Below, one piece after another: positions 12,001 to 25,800 of a stretch of 64,000 nt of DNA. Made by a program: the position numbers and the translations under genes. Below the pieces are notes generated by a model. That model was not told the DNA's origin and made no database searches. It saw nothing but the letters and a program-made list of their open reading frames with translations. The DNA comes from Cyprinodon diabolis (taxonomy: Eukaryota; Chordata; Actinopteri; Cyprinodontiformes; Cyprinodontidae), in the NCBI GenBank assembly GCA_030533445.1, contig JARPUW010000263.1:1-64000 (forward strand), in the 5' to 3' direction. Every line of letters starts with the position of its first letter. Position 1 is the first letter of the stretch.

Positions 12001-13469
12001 TGGCCTCTGGAGTTGTAACAGACAAACCATTAATGATACAGCCATGATCTTTTCTGGCAATCATCTAGAGCTGAAAACTAACAATATAAAGTAGATTTGA
12101 GCAGATGTTTTTGGTTCCAAGCTTCAAATCAGAAGTGGAGGCCAAAACGCTCTTTTCACAGTGAGATAATGCCATTTTGGCCTCTGGAGTTGTAACAGAC
12201 AAACCATTAATGATACAGCCATGATCTTTTCAGGCAATCATCTAGAGCTGAAAACTAACAATATAAAGTAGATTTGAGCAGATATTTTTGGTTCCAAGCT
12301 TCAAATCAGAAGTTGAGGCCAAAACGCTTTTTTCACAGTGAGATAATGCCATTTTGGCCTCTGGAGTTGTAACAGACAAACCATTAATGATACAGCCATG
12401 ATCTTTTCTGGCAATCATCTAGAGCTGAAAACTAAAAATATAAAGTAGATTTGAGCAGATGTTTTTGGTTCCAAGCTTCAAATCAGAAGTTGAGGCCAAA
12501 ACGCTCTTTTCACAGTGAGATAATGCCATTTTGGCCTCTGGAGTTGTAACAGACAAACCATTAATGATACAGCCATGATCTTTTCTGGCAATCATCTAGA
12601 GCTGAAAACTAACAATATAAAGTAGATTTGAGCAGATGTTTTTGGTTCCAAGCTTCAAATCAGAAGGTTGAGGCCAAAACGCTCTTTTCACAGTGAGATA
12701 ATGCCATTTTGGCCTCTGGAGTTGTAACAGACAAACCATTAATGATACAGCCATGATCTTTTCTGGCAATCATCTAGAGCTGAAAACTAACAATATAAAG
12801 TATATTTGAGCAGATGTTTTTGGTTCCAAGCTTCAAATCAGAAGTTGAGGCCAAAACGCTCTTTTCACAGTGAGATAATGCCATTTTGGCCTCTGGAGTT
12901 GTAACAGACAAACCATTAATGATACAGCCATGATCTTTTCTGGCAATCATCTAGAGCTGAAAACTAACAATATAAAGTAGATTTGAGCAGATGTTTTTGG
13001 TTCCAAGCTTCAAATCAGAAGTGGAGGCCAAAACGCTCTTTTCACAGTGAGATAATGCCATTTTGGCCTCTGGAGTTGTAACAGACAAACCATTAATGAT
13101 ACAGCCATGATCTTTTCAGGCAATCATCTAGAGCTGAAAACTAACAATATAAAGTAGATTTGAGCAGATATTTTTGGTTCCAAGCTTCAAATCAGAAGTT
13201 GAGGCCAAAACGCTTTTTTCACAGTGAGATAATGCCATTTTGGCCTCTGGAGTTGTAACAGACAAACCATTAATGATACAGGCATGATCTTTTCAGGCAA
13301 TCATCTAGAGCTGAAAACTAAAAATATAAAGTAGATTTGAGCAGATGTTTTTGGTTCCAAGCTTCAAATCAGAAGTTGAGGCCAAAACGCTCTTTTCACA
13401 GTGAGATAATGCCATTTTGGCCTCTGGAGTTGTAACAGACAAACCATTAATGATACAGCCATGATCTTT
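9040..13469. repeat. Left-domain block 2: 25 monomers
   Basis: The block starts with D-E-H (D 9116, H 9448), then only three plain monomers before the extra-T monomer at 10031. Block 1 has many more at this point, so about seven monomers are missing relative to it. From there to about 12.35 kb the block repeats block 1 at +4,076 bp (B at about 10.55 kb, C at 10677, E at about 12137, F). It ends with C, E, F with c167g (13281) and G, matching block 1 at +4,430 bp. The change of offset marks a two-monomer expansion. Confidence 0.78.
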
Positions 13470-16128
13470 TCTGGCAATCATCTAGAGCTGAAAACTAACA
13501 ATATTAAGTAGATTTGAGCAGATGTTTTTGGTTTCAAGCTTCAAATAAGAAGGTTGAGGCCAAAACGCTCATTTCACAGTGAGATAATGCCATTTTGGCC
13601 TCTGGAGTTGTAACAGACAAACCATTAATGATACAGCCATGATCTTTTCTGGCAATCATCTAGAGCTGAAAACTAACAATATAAAGTAGATTTGAGCAGA
13701 TGTTTTTGGTTCCAAGCTTCAAATCAGAAGTGGAGGCCAAAACGCTCTTTTCACAGTGAGATAATGCCATTTTGGCCTCTGGAGTTGTAACAGACAAACC
13801 ATTAATGATACAGCCATGATCTTTTCAGGCAATCATCTAGAGCTGAAAACTAACAATATAAAGTAGATTTGAGCAGACATTTTTGGTTCCAAGCTTCAAA
13901 TCAGAAGTTCAGGCCAAAACGCTCTTTTCACAGTGAGATAATGCCATTTTGGCCTCTGGAGTTGTAACAGACAAACCATTAATGATACAGCCATGATCTT
14001 TTCTGGCAATCATCTAGAGCTGAAAACTAACAATATAAAGTAGATTTGAGCAGATGTTTTTGGTTCCAAGCTTCAAATCAGAAGTTGAGGCCAAAACGCT
14101 CTTTTCACAGTGAGATAATGCCATTTTGGCCTCTGGAGTTGTAACAGACAAACCATTAATGATACAGCCATGATCTTTTCAGGCAATCATCTAGAGCTGA
14201 AAACTAACAATATAAAGTAGATTTGAGCAGATGTTTTTGGTTCCAAGCTTCAAATCAGAAGTTGAGGCCAAAACGCTCTTTTCACAGTGAGATAATGCCA
14301 TTTTGGCCTCTGGAGTTGTAACAGACAAACCATTAATGATACAGCCATGATCTTTTCTGGCAATCATCTAGAGCTGAAAACTAACAATATAAAGTAGATT
14401 TGAGCAGATGTTTTTGGTTCCAAGCTTCAAATCAGAAGGTTGAGGCCAAAACGCTATTTTCACAGTGAGATAATGCCATTTTGGCCTCTGGAGTTGTAAC
14501 AGACAAACCATTAATGATACAGCCATGATCTTTTCTGGCAATCATCTAGAGCTGAAAACTAACAATATAAAGTAGATTTGAGCAGATGTTTTTGGTTCCA
14601 AGCTTCAAATCAGAAGTTGAGGCCAAAACGCTCTTTTCACAGTGAGATAATGCCATTTTGGCCTCTGGAGTTGTAACAGACAAACCATTAATGATACAGC
14701 CATGATCTTTTCAGGCAATCATCTAGAGCTGAAAACTAACAATATAAAGTAGATTTGAGCAGATGTTTTTGGTTCCAAGCTTCAAATCAGAAGTTGAGGC
14801 CAAAACGCTCTTTTCACAGTGAGATAATGCCATTTTGGCCTCTGGAGTTGTAACAGACAAACCATTAATGATACAGCCATGATCTTTTCTGGCAATCATC
14901 TAGAGCTGAAAACTAACAATATAAAGTAGATTTGAGCAGATGTTTTTGGTTCCAAGCTTCAAATCAGAAGGTTGAGGCCAAAACGCTATTTTCACAGTGA
15001 GATAATGCCATTTTGGCCTCTGGAGTTGTAACAGACAAACCATTAATGATACAGCCATGATCTTTTCTGGCAATCATCTAGAGCTGAAAACTAACAATAT
15101 AAAGTATATTTGAGCAGATGTTTTTGGTTCCAAGCTTCAAATCAGAAGTTGAGGCCAAAACGCTCATTTCACAGTGAGATAATGCCATTTTGGCCTCTGG
15201 AGTTGTAACAGACAAACCATTAATGATACAGCCATGATCTTTTCTGGCAATCATCTAGAGCTGAAAACTAACAATATAAAGTAGATTTGAGCAGATGTTT
15301 TTGGTTCCAAGCTTCAAATCAGAAGTTGAGGCCAAAACGCTCTTTTCACAGTGAGATAATGCCATTTTGGCCTCTGGAGTTGTAACAGACAAACCATTAA
15401 TGATACAGCCATGATCTTTTCTGGCAATCATCTAGAGCTGAAAACTAACAATATAAAGTAGATTTGAGCAGATGTTTTTGGTTCCAAGCTTCAAATCAGA
15501 AGTTGAGGCCAAAACGCTCTTTTCACAGTGAGATAATTCCATTTTGGCCTCTGGAGTTGTAACAGACAAACCATTAATGATACAGCCATGATCTTTTCTG
15601 GCAATCATCTAGAGCTGAAAACTAACAATATAAAGTAGATTTGAGCAGATGTTTTTGGTTCCAAGCTTCAAATCAGAAGTTGAGGCCAAAACGCTCTTTT
15701 CACAGTGAGATAATGCCATTTTGGCCTCTGGAGTTGTAACAGACAAACCATTAATGATACAGCCATGATCTTTTCTGGCAATCATCTAGAGCTGAAAACT
15801 AACAATATAAAGTAGATTTGAGCAGATGTTTTTGGTTCCAAGCTTCAAATCAGAAGTTGAGGCCAAAACGCTCTTTTCACAGTGAGATAATGCCATTTTG
15901 GCCTCTGGAGTTGTAACAGACAAACCATTAATGATACAGCCATGATCTTTTCTGGCAATCATCTAGAGCTGAAAACTAACAATATAAAGTAGATTTGAGC
16001 AGATGTTTTTGGTTCCAAGCTTCAAATCAGAAGTTGAGGCCAAAACGCTCTTTTCATCAGTGAGATAATGCCATTTTGGCCTCTGGAGTTGTAACAGACA
16101 AACCATTAATGATACAGCCATGATCTTT
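13470..16128. repeat. Left-domain block 3: 15 monomers
   Basis: D-E-H (13546, 13878) is followed by a B monomer at about 14.45 kb, two plain monomers and a second B-C pair from about 14.98 kb. Then come a rare g119t monomer (15538) and the extra-T monomer at 16056, which abuts the next D. From about 14.9 kb onward the order is repeated at +6,733 bp: g119t 15538 and 22271; extra T 16056 and 22789. Confidence 0.78.
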
Positions 16129-19100
16129 TCTGGCAATCATCTAGAGCTGAAAACTAACAATATTAAGTAGATTTGAGCAGATGTTTTTGGTTTCAAGCTT
16201 CAAATAAGAAGGTTGAGGCCAAAACGCTCATTTCACAGTGAGATAATGCCATTTTGGCCTCTGGAGTTGTAACAGACAAACCATTAATGATACAGCCATG
16301 ATCTTTTCTGGCAATCATCTAGAGCTGAAAACTAACAATATAAAGTAGATTTGAGCAGATGTTTTTGGTTCCAAGCTTCAAATCAGAAGTGGAGGCCAAA
16401 ACGCTCTTTTCACAGTGAGATAATGCCATTTTGGCCTCTGGAGTTGTAACAGACAAACCATTAATGATACAGCCATGATCTTTTCAGGCAATCATCTAGA
16501 GCTGAAAACTAACAATATAAAGTAGATTTGAGCAGACATTTTTGGTTCCAAGCTTCAAATCAGAAGTTCAGGCGAAAACGCTCTTTTCACAGTGAGATAA
16601 TGCCATTTTGGCCTCTGGAGTTGTAACAGACAAACCATTAATGATACAGCCATGATCTTTTCTGGCAATCATCTAGAGCTGAAAACTAACAATATAAAGT
16701 AGATTTGAGCAGATGTTTTTGGTTCCAAGCTTCAAATCAGAAGTTGAGGCCAAAACGCTCTTTTCACAGTGAGATAATGCCATTTTGGCCTCTGGAGTTG
16801 TAACAGACAAACCATTAATGATACAGCCATGATCTTTTCAGGCAATCATCTAGAGCTGAAAACTAACAATATAAAGTAGATTTGAGCAGATGTTTTTGGT
16901 TCCAAGCTTCAAATCAGAAGTTGAGGCCAAAACGCTCTTTTCACAGTGAGATAATGCCATTTTGGCCTCTGGAGTTGTAACAGACAAACCATTAATGATA
17001 CAGCCATGATCTTTTCTGGCAATCATCTAGAGCTGAAAACTAACAATATAAAGTAGATTTGAGCAGATGTTTTTGGTTCCAAGCTTCAAATCAGAAGGTT
17101 GAGGCCAAAACGCTATTTTCACAGTGAGATAATGCCATTTTGGCCTCTGGAGTTGTAACAGACAAACCATTAATGATACAGCCATGATCTTTTCTGGCAA
17201 TCATCTAGAGCTGAAAACTAACAATATAAAGTATATTTGAGCAGATGTTTTTGGTTCCAAGCTTCAAATCAGAAGTTGAGGCCAAAACGCTCATTTCACA
17301 GTGAGATAATGCCATTTTGGCCTCTGGAGTTGTAACAGACAAACCATTAATGATACAGCCATGATCTTTTCTGGCAATCATCTAGAGCTGAAAACTAACA
17401 ATATAAAGTAGATTTGAGCAGATGTTTTTGGTTCCAAGCTTCAAATCAGAAGTTGAGGCCAAAACGCTCTTTTCACAGTGAGATAATGCCATTTTGGCCT
17501 CTGGAGTTGTAACAGACAAACCATTAATGATACAGCCATGATCTTTTCTGGCAATCATCTAGAGCTGAAAACTAACAATATAAAGTAGATTTGAGCAGAT
17601 GTTTTTGGTTCCAAGCTTCAAATCAGAAGTTGAGGCCAAAACGCTCTTTTCACAGTGAGATAATGCCATTTTGGCCTCTGGAGTTGTAACAGACAAACCA
17701 TTAATGATACAGCCATGATCTTTTCTGGCAATCATCTAGAGCTGAAAACTAACAATATAAAGTAGATTTGAGCAGATGTTTTTGGTTCCAAGCTTCAAAT
17801 CAGAAGTTTAGGCCAAAACGCTCTTTTCACAGTGAGATAATGCCATTTTGGCCTCTGGAGTTGTAACAGACAAACCATTAATGATACAGCCATGATCTTT
17901 TCTGGCAATCATCTAGAGCTGAAAACTAACAATATAAAGTAGATTTGAGCAGATGTTTTTGGTTCCAAGCTTCAAATCAGAAGTTGAGGCCAAAACGCTC
18001 TTTTCACAGTGAGATAATGCCATTTTGGCCTCTGGAGTTGTAACAGACAAACCATTAATGATACAGCCATGATCTTTTCTGGCAATCATCTAGAGCTGAA
18101 AACTAACAATATAAAGTAGATTTGAGCAGATGTTTTTGGTTCCAAGCTTCAAATCAGAAGGTTGAGGCCAAAACGCTCTTTTCACAGTGAGATAATGCCA
18201 TTTTGGCCTCTGGAGTTGTAACAGACAAACCATTAATGATACAGCCATGATCTTTTCTGGCAATCATCTAGAGCTGAAAACTAACAATATAAAGTATATT
18301 TGAGCAGATGTTTTTGGTTCCAAGCTTCAAATCAGAAGTTGAGGCCAAAACGCTCTTTTCACAGTGAGATAATGCCATTTTGGCCTCTGGAGTTGTAACA
18401 GACAAACCATTAATGATACAGCCATGATCTTTTCTGGCAATCATCTAGAGCTGAAAACTAACAATATAAAGTAGATTTGAGCAGATGTTTTTGGTTCCAA
18501 GCTTCAAATCAGAAGTGGAGGCCAAAACGCTCTTTTCACAGTGAGATAATGCCATTTTGGCCTCTGGAGTTGTAACAGACAAACCATTAATGATACAGCC
18601 ATGATCTTTTCAGGCAATCATCTAGAGCTGAAAACTAACAATATAAAGTAGATTTGAGCAGATATTTTTGGTTCCAAGCTTCAAATCAGAAGTTGAGGCC
18701 AAAACGCTTTTTTCACAGTGAGATAATGCCATTTTGGCCTCTGGAGTTGTAACAGACAAACCATTAATGATACAGCCATGATCTTTTCTGGCAATCATCT
18801 AGAGCTGAAAACTAACAATATAAAGTAGATTTGAGCAGATGTTTTTGGTTCCAAGCTTCAAATCAGAAGTGGAGGCCAAAACGCTCTTTTCACAGTGAGA
18901 TAATGCCATTTTGGCCTCTGGAGTTGTAACAGACAAACCATTAATGATACAGCCATGATCTTTTCAGGCAATCATCTAGAGCTGAAAACTAACAATATAA
19001 AGTAGATTTGAGCAGATATTTTTGGTTCCAAGCTTCAAATCAGAAGTTGAGGCCAAAACGCTTTTTTCACAGTGAGATAATGCCATTTTGGCCTCTGGAG

Positions 19101-19317
19101 TTGTAACAGACAAACCATTAATGATACAGGCATGATCTTTTCAGGCAATCATCTAGAGCTGAAAACTAAAAATATAAAGTAGATTTGAGCAGATGTTTTT
19201 GGTTCCAAGCTTCAAATCAGAAGTTGAGGCCAAAACGCTCTTTTCACAGTGAGATAATGCCATTTTGGCCTCTGGAGTTGTAACAGACAAACCATTAATG
19301 ATACAGCCATGATCTTT
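16129..19317. repeat. Left-domain block 4: 18 monomers
   Basis: This is D-E-H with an added c91g in H (16574), then B-C, plain monomers and a g86t unit (17809). An extra-G monomer, C and E-F twice in succession at 354-bp spacing follow, and the block ends with F carrying c167g and G. All of these except one recur at +6,733 bp (c91g at 23307, g86t at 24542). The later copy has one additional plain monomer and lacks the extra G, which accounts for its net 176-bp shift. Confidence 0.8.
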
Positions 19318-20558
19318 TCTGGCAATCATCTAGAGCTGAAAACTAACAATATAAAGTAGATTTGAGCAGATGTTTTTGGTTTCAAGCTTCAAATAAGAAG
19401 GTTGAGGCCAAAACGCTCATTTCACAGTGAGATAATGCCATTTTGGCCTCTGGAGTTGTAACAGACAAACCATTAATGATACAGCCATGATCTTTTCTGG
19501 CAATCATCTAGAGCTGAAAACTAACAATATAAAGTAGATTTGAGCAGATGTTTTTGGTTCCAAGCTTCAAATCAGAAGTGGAGGCCAAAACGCTCTTTTC
19601 ACAGTGAGATAATGCCATTTTGGCCTCTGGAGTTGTAACAGACAAACCATTAATGATACAGCCATGATCTTTTCAGGCAATCATCTAGAGCTGAAAACTA
19701 ACAATATAAAGTAGATTTGAGCAGACATTTTTGGTTCCAAGCTTCAAATCAGAAGTTCAGGCCAAAACGCTCTTTTCACAGTGAGATAATGCCATTTTGG
19801 CCTCTGGAGTTGTAACAGACAAACCATTAATGATACAGCCATGATCTTTTCTGGCAATCATCTAGAGCTGAAAACTAACAATATAAAGTAGATTTGAGCA
19901 GATGTTTTTGGTTCCAAGCTTCAAATCAGAAGTTGAGGCCAAAACGCTCTTTTCACAGTGAGATAATGCCATTTTGGCCTCTGGAGTTGTAACAGACAAA
20001 CCATTAATGATACAGCCATGATCTTTTCTGGCAATCATCTAGAGCTGAAAACTAACAATATAAAGTAGATTTGAGCAGATGTTTTTGGTTCCAAGCTTCA
20101 AATCAGAAGGTTGAGGCCAAAACGCTATTTTCACAGTGAGATAATGCCATTTTGGCCTCTGGAGTTGTAACAGACAAACCATTAATGATACAGCCATGAT
20201 CTTTTCAGGCAATCATCTAGAGCTGAAAACTAACAATATAAAGTAGATTTGAGCAGACATTTTTGGTTCCAAGCTTCAAATCAGAAGTTCAGGCGAAAAC
20301 GCTCTTTTCACAGTGAGATAATGCCATTTTGGCCTCTGGAGTTGTAACAGACAAACCATTAATGATACAGCCATGATCTTTTCAGGCAATCATCTAGAGC
20401 TGAAAACTAACAATATAAAGTAGATTTGAGCAGATATTTTTGGTTCCAAGCTTCAAATCAGAAGTTGAGGCCAAAACGCTTTTTTCACAGTGAGATAATG
20501 CCATTTTGGCCTCTGGAGTTGTAACAGACAAACCATTAATGATACAGCCATGATCTTT

Positions 20559-20735
20559 TCAGGCAATCATCTAGAGCTGAAAACTAAAAATATAAAGTAG
20601 ATTTGAGCAGATGTTTTTGGTTCCAAGCTTCAAATCAGAAGTTGAGGCCAAAACGCTATTTTCACAGTGAGATAATGCCATTTTGGCCTCTGGAGTTGTA
20701 ACAGACAAACCATTAATGATACAGCCATGATCTTT
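20559..20735. repeat. Chimeric G/B monomer
   Basis: This unit has c30a (20588), the mark of type G, and c100a (20658), the mark of type B. It lacks the extra G that accompanies c100a in every other copy I found. The switch from G-like to B-like sequence must lie between the site of the missing G and base 100, roughly 20,643-20,657, which covers the left arm of the inverted repeat. Confidence 0.75.
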
Positions 20736-22683
20736 TCTGGCAATCATCTAGAGCTGAAAACTAACAATATAAAGTATATTTGAGCAGATGTTTTTGGTTC
20801 CAAGCTTCAAATCAGAAGTTGAGGCCAAAACGCTCATTTCACAGTGAGATAATGCCATTTTGGCCTCTGGAGTTGTAACAGACAAACCATTAATGATACA
20901 GCCATGATCTTTTCTGGCAATCATCTAGAGCTGAAAACTAACAATATAAAGTAGATTTGAGCAGATGTTTTTGGTTCCAAGCTTCAAATCAGAAGTTGAG
21001 GCCAAAACGCTCTTTTCACAGTGAGATAATGCCATTTTGGCCTCTGGAGTTGTAACAGACAAACCATTAATGATACAGCCATGATCTTTTCTGGCAATCA
21101 TCTAGAGCTGAAAACTAACAATATAAAGTAGATTTGAGCAGATGTTTTTGGTTCCAAGCTTCAAATCAGAAGTTGAGGCCAAAACGCTCTTTTCACAGTG
21201 AGATAATTCCATTTTGGCCTCTGGAGTTGTAACAGACAAACCATTAATGATACAGCCATGATCTTTTCTGGCAATCATCTAGAGCTGAAAACTAACAATA
21301 TAAAGTAGATTTGAGCAGATGTTTTTGGTTCCAAGCTTCAAATCAGAAGTTGAGGCCAAAACGCTCTTTTCACAGTGAGATAATGCCATTTTGGCCTCTG
21401 GAGTTGTAACAGACAAACCATTAATGATACAGCCATGATCTTTTCTGGCAATCATCTAGAGCTGAAAACTAACAATATAAAGTAGATTTGAGCAGATGTT
21501 TTTGGTTCCAAGCTTCAAATCAGAAGTTGAGGCCAAAACGCTCTTTTCACAGTGAGATAATGCCATTTTGGCCTCTGGAGTTGTAACAGACAAACCATTA
21601 ATGATACAGCCATGATCTTTTCTGGCAATCATCTAGAGCTGAAAACTAACAATATAAAGTAGATTTGAGCAGATGTTTTTGGTTCCAAGCTTCAAATCAG
21701 AAGGTTGAGGCCAAAACGCTATTTTCACAGTGAGATAATGCCATTTTGGCCTCTGGAGTTGTAACAGACAAACCATTAATGATACAGCCATGATCTTTTC
21801 TGGCAATCATCTAGAGCTGAAAACTAACAATATAAAGTATATTTGAGCAGATGTTTTTGGTTCCAAGCTTCAAATCAGAAGTTGAGGCCAAAACGCTCAT
21901 TTCACAGTGAGATAATGCCATTTTGGCCTCTGGAGTTGTAACAGACAAACCATTAATGATACAGCCATGATCTTTTCTGGCAATCATCTAGAGCTGAAAA
22001 CTAACAATATAAAGTAGATTTGAGCAGATGTTTTTGGTTCCAAGCTTCAAATCAGAAGTTGAGGCCAAAACGCTCTTTTCACAGTGAGATAATGCCATTT
22101 TGGCCTCTGGAGTTGTAACAGACAAACCATTAATGATACAGCCATGATCTTTTCTGGCAATCATCTAGAGCTGAAAACTAACAATATAAAGTAGATTTGA
22201 GCAGATGTTTTTGGTTCCAAGCTTCAAATCAGAAGTTGAGGCCAAAACGCTCTTTTCACAGTGAGATAATTCCATTTTGGCCTCTGGAGTTGTAACAGAC
22301 AAACCATTAATGATACAGCCATGATCTTTTCTGGCAATCATCTAGAGCTGAAAACTAACAATATAAAGTAGATTTGAGCAGATGTTTTTGGTTCCAAGCT
22401 TCAAATCAGAAGTTGAGGCCAAAACGCTCTTTTCACAGTGAGATAATGCCATTTTGGCCTCTGGAGTTGTAACAGACAAACCATTAATGATACAGCCATG
22501 ATCTTTTCTGGCAATCATCTAGAGCTGAAAACTAACAATATAAAGTAGATTTGAGCAGATGTTTTTGGTTCCAAGCTTCAAATCAGAAGTTGAGGCCAAA
22601 ACGCTCTTTTCACAGTGAGATAATGCCATTTTGGCCTCTGGAGTTGTAACAGACAAACCATTAATGATACAGCCATGATCTTT
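20559..22683. repeat. Six-monomer tandem duplication (1,062 and 1,063 bp)
   Basis: Markers in order (c100a, g42t with t101a, plain, g119t, plain, plain) occur twice with a 1,063-bp shift: g42t at 20777 and 21840, g119t at 21208 and 22271. The first copy begins with the chimeric monomer 20559-20735, which lacks the extra G that its counterpart at 21621 carries, so it is one base shorter. Confidence 0.85.
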
Positions 22684-22861
22684 TCTGGCAATCATCTAGA
22701 GCTGAAAACTAACAATATAAAGTAGATTTGAGCAGATGTTTTTGGTTCCAAGCTTCAAATCAGAAGTTGAGGCCAAAACGCTCTTTTCATCAGTGAGATA
22801 ATGCCATTTTGGCCTCTGGAGTTGTAACAGACAAACCATTAATGATACAGCCATGATCTTT

Positions 22862-25800
22862 TCTGGCAATCATCTAGAGCTGAAAACTAACAATATTAAG
22901 TAGATTTGAGCAGATGTTTTTGGTTTCAAGCTTCAAATAAGAAGGTTGAGGCCAAAACGCTCATTTCACAGTGAGATAATGCCATTTTGGCCTCTGGAGT
23001 TGTAACAGACAAACCATTAATGATACAGCCATGATCTTTTCTGGCAATCATCTAGAGCTGAAAACTAACAATATAAAGTAGATTTGAGCAGATGTTTTTG
23101 GTTCCAAGCTTCAAATCAGAAGTGGAGGCCAAAACGCTCTTTTCACAGTGAGATAATGCCATTTTGGCCTCTGGAGTTGTAACAGACAAACCATTAATGA
23201 TACAGCCATGATCTTTTCAGGCAATCATCTAGAGCTGAAAACTAACAATATAAAGTAGATTTGAGCAGACATTTTTGGTTCCAAGCTTCAAATCAGAAGT
23301 TCAGGCGAAAACGCTCTTTTCACAGTGAGATAATGCCATTTTGGCCTCTGGAGTTGTAACAGACAAACCATTAATGATACAGCCATGATCTTTTCTGGCA
23401 ATCATCTAGAGCTGAAAACTAACAATATAAAGTAGATTTGAGCAGATGTTTTTGGTTCCAAGCTTCAAATCAGAAGTTGAGGCCAAAACGCTCTTTTCAC
23501 AGTGAGATAATGCCATTTTGGCCTCTGGAGTTGTAACAGACAAACCATTAATGATACAGCCATGATCTTTTCAGGCAATCATCTAGAGCTGAAAACTAAC
23601 AATATAAAGTAGATTTGAGCAGATGTTTTTGGTTCCAAGCTTCAAATCAGAAGTTGAGGCCAAAACGCTCTTTTCACAGTGAGATAATGCCATTTTGGCC
23701 TCTGGAGTTGTAACAGACAAACCATTAATGATACAGCCATGATCTTTTCTGGCAATCATCTAGAGCTGAAAACTAACAATATAAAGTAGATTTGAGCAGA
23801 TGTTTTTGGTTCCAAGCTTCAAATCAGAAGGTTGAGGCCAAAACGCTATTTTCACAGTGAGATAATGCCATTTTGGCCTCTGGAGTTGTAACAGACAAAC
23901 CATTAATGATACAGCCATGATCTTTTCTGGCAATCATCTAGAGCTGAAAACTAACAATATAAAGTATATTTGAGCAGATGTTTTTGGTTCCAAGCTTCAA
24001 ATCAGAAGTTGAGGCCAAAACGCTCATTTCACAGTGAGATAATGCCATTTTGGCCTCTGGAGTTGTAACAGACAAACCATTAATGATACAGCCATGATCT
24101 TTTCTGGCAATCATCTAGAGCTGAAAACTAACAATATAAAGTAGATTTGAGCAGATGTTTTTGGTTCCAAGCTTCAAATCAGAAGTTGAGGCCAAAACGC
24201 TCTTTTCACAGTGAGATAATGCCATTTTGGCCTCTGGAGTTGTAACAGACAAACCATTAATGATACAGCCATGATCTTTTCTGGCAATCATCTAGAGCTG
24301 AAAACTAACAATATAAAGTAGATTTGAGCAGATGTTTTTGGTTCCAAGCTTCAAATCAGAAGTTGAGGCCAAAACGCTCTTTTCACAGTGAGATAATGCC
24401 ATTTTGGCCTCTGGAGTTGTAACAGACAAACCATTAATGATACAGCCATGATCTTTTCTGGCAATCATCTAGAGCTGAAAACTAACAATATAAAGTAGAT
24501 TTGAGCAGATGTTTTTGGTTCCAAGCTTCAAATCAGAAGTTTAGGCCAAAACGCTCTTTTCACAGTGAGATAATGCCATTTTGGCCTCTGGAGTTGTAAC
24601 AGACAAACCATTAATGATACAGCCATGATCTTTTCTGGCAATCATCTAGAGCTGAAAACTAACAATATAAAGTAGATTTGAGCAGATGTTTTTGGTTCCA
24701 AGCTTCAAATCAGAAGTTGAGGCCAAAACGCTCTTTTCACAGTGAGATAATGCCATTTTGGCCTCTGGAGTTGTAACAGACAAACCATTAATGATACAGC
24801 CATGATCTTTTCTGGCAATCATCTAGAGCTGAAAACTAACAATATAAAGTAGATTTGAGCAGATGTTTTTGGTTCCAAGCTTCAAATCAGAAGTTGAGGC
24901 CAAAACGCTCTTTTCACAGTGAGATAATGCCATTTTGGCCTCTGGAGTTGTAACAGACAAACCATTAATGATACAGCCATGATCTTTTCTGGCAATCATC
25001 TAGAGCTGAAAACTAACAATATAAAGTAGATTTGAGCAGATGTTTTTGGTTCCAAGCTTCAAATCAGAAGTTGAGGCCAAAACGCTCTTTTCACAGTGAG
25101 ATAATGCCATTTTGGCCTCTGGAGTTGTAACAGACAAACCATTAATGATACAGCCATGATCTTTTCTGGCAATCATCTAGAGCTGAAAACTAACAATATA
25201 AAGTATATTTGAGCAGATGTTTTTGGTTCCAAGCTTCAAATCAGAAGTTGAGGCCAAAACGCTCTTTTCACAGTGAGATAATGCCATTTTGGCCTCTGGA
25301 GTTGTAACAGACAAACCATTAATGATACAGCCATGATCTTTTCTGGCAATCATCTAGAGCTGAAAACTAACAATATAAAGTAGATTTGAGCAGATGTTTT
25401 TGGTTCCAAGCTTCAAATCAGAAGTGGAGGCCAAAACGCTCTTTTCACAGTGAGATAATGCCATTTTGGCCTCTGGAGTTGTAACAGACAAACCATTAAT
25501 GATACAGCCATGATCTTTTCAGGCAATCATCTAGAGCTGAAAACTAACAATATAAAGTAGATTTGAGCAGATATTTTTGGTTCCAAGCTTCAAATCAGAA
25601 GTTGAGGCCAAAACGCTTTTTTCACAGTGAGATAATGCCATTTTGGCCTCTGGAGTTGTAACAGACAAACCATTAATGATACAGCCATGATCTTTTCTGG
25701 CAATCATCTAGAGCTGAAAACTAACAATATAAAGTAGATTTGAGCAGATGTTTTTGGTTCCAAGCTTCAAATCAGAAGTGGAGGCCAAAACGCTCTTTTC

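Larger units (their letters stand above)
19318..22861. repeat. Left-domain block 5: 20 monomers with chimera and hexamer duplication
   Basis: The opening D here keeps c65t, c78a and t101a but lacks a36t. D-E-H (19394, about 19.73 kb) is followed by a plain monomer, a B monomer, an isolated H with c91g (20295), F and a chimeric G/B monomer. Next is a six-monomer unit present twice (20559-21620 and 21621-22683), each with a g42t/t101a C unit (20777, 21840) and a g119t unit (21208, 22271). The extra-T monomer at 22789 closes the block. Confidence 0.8.
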
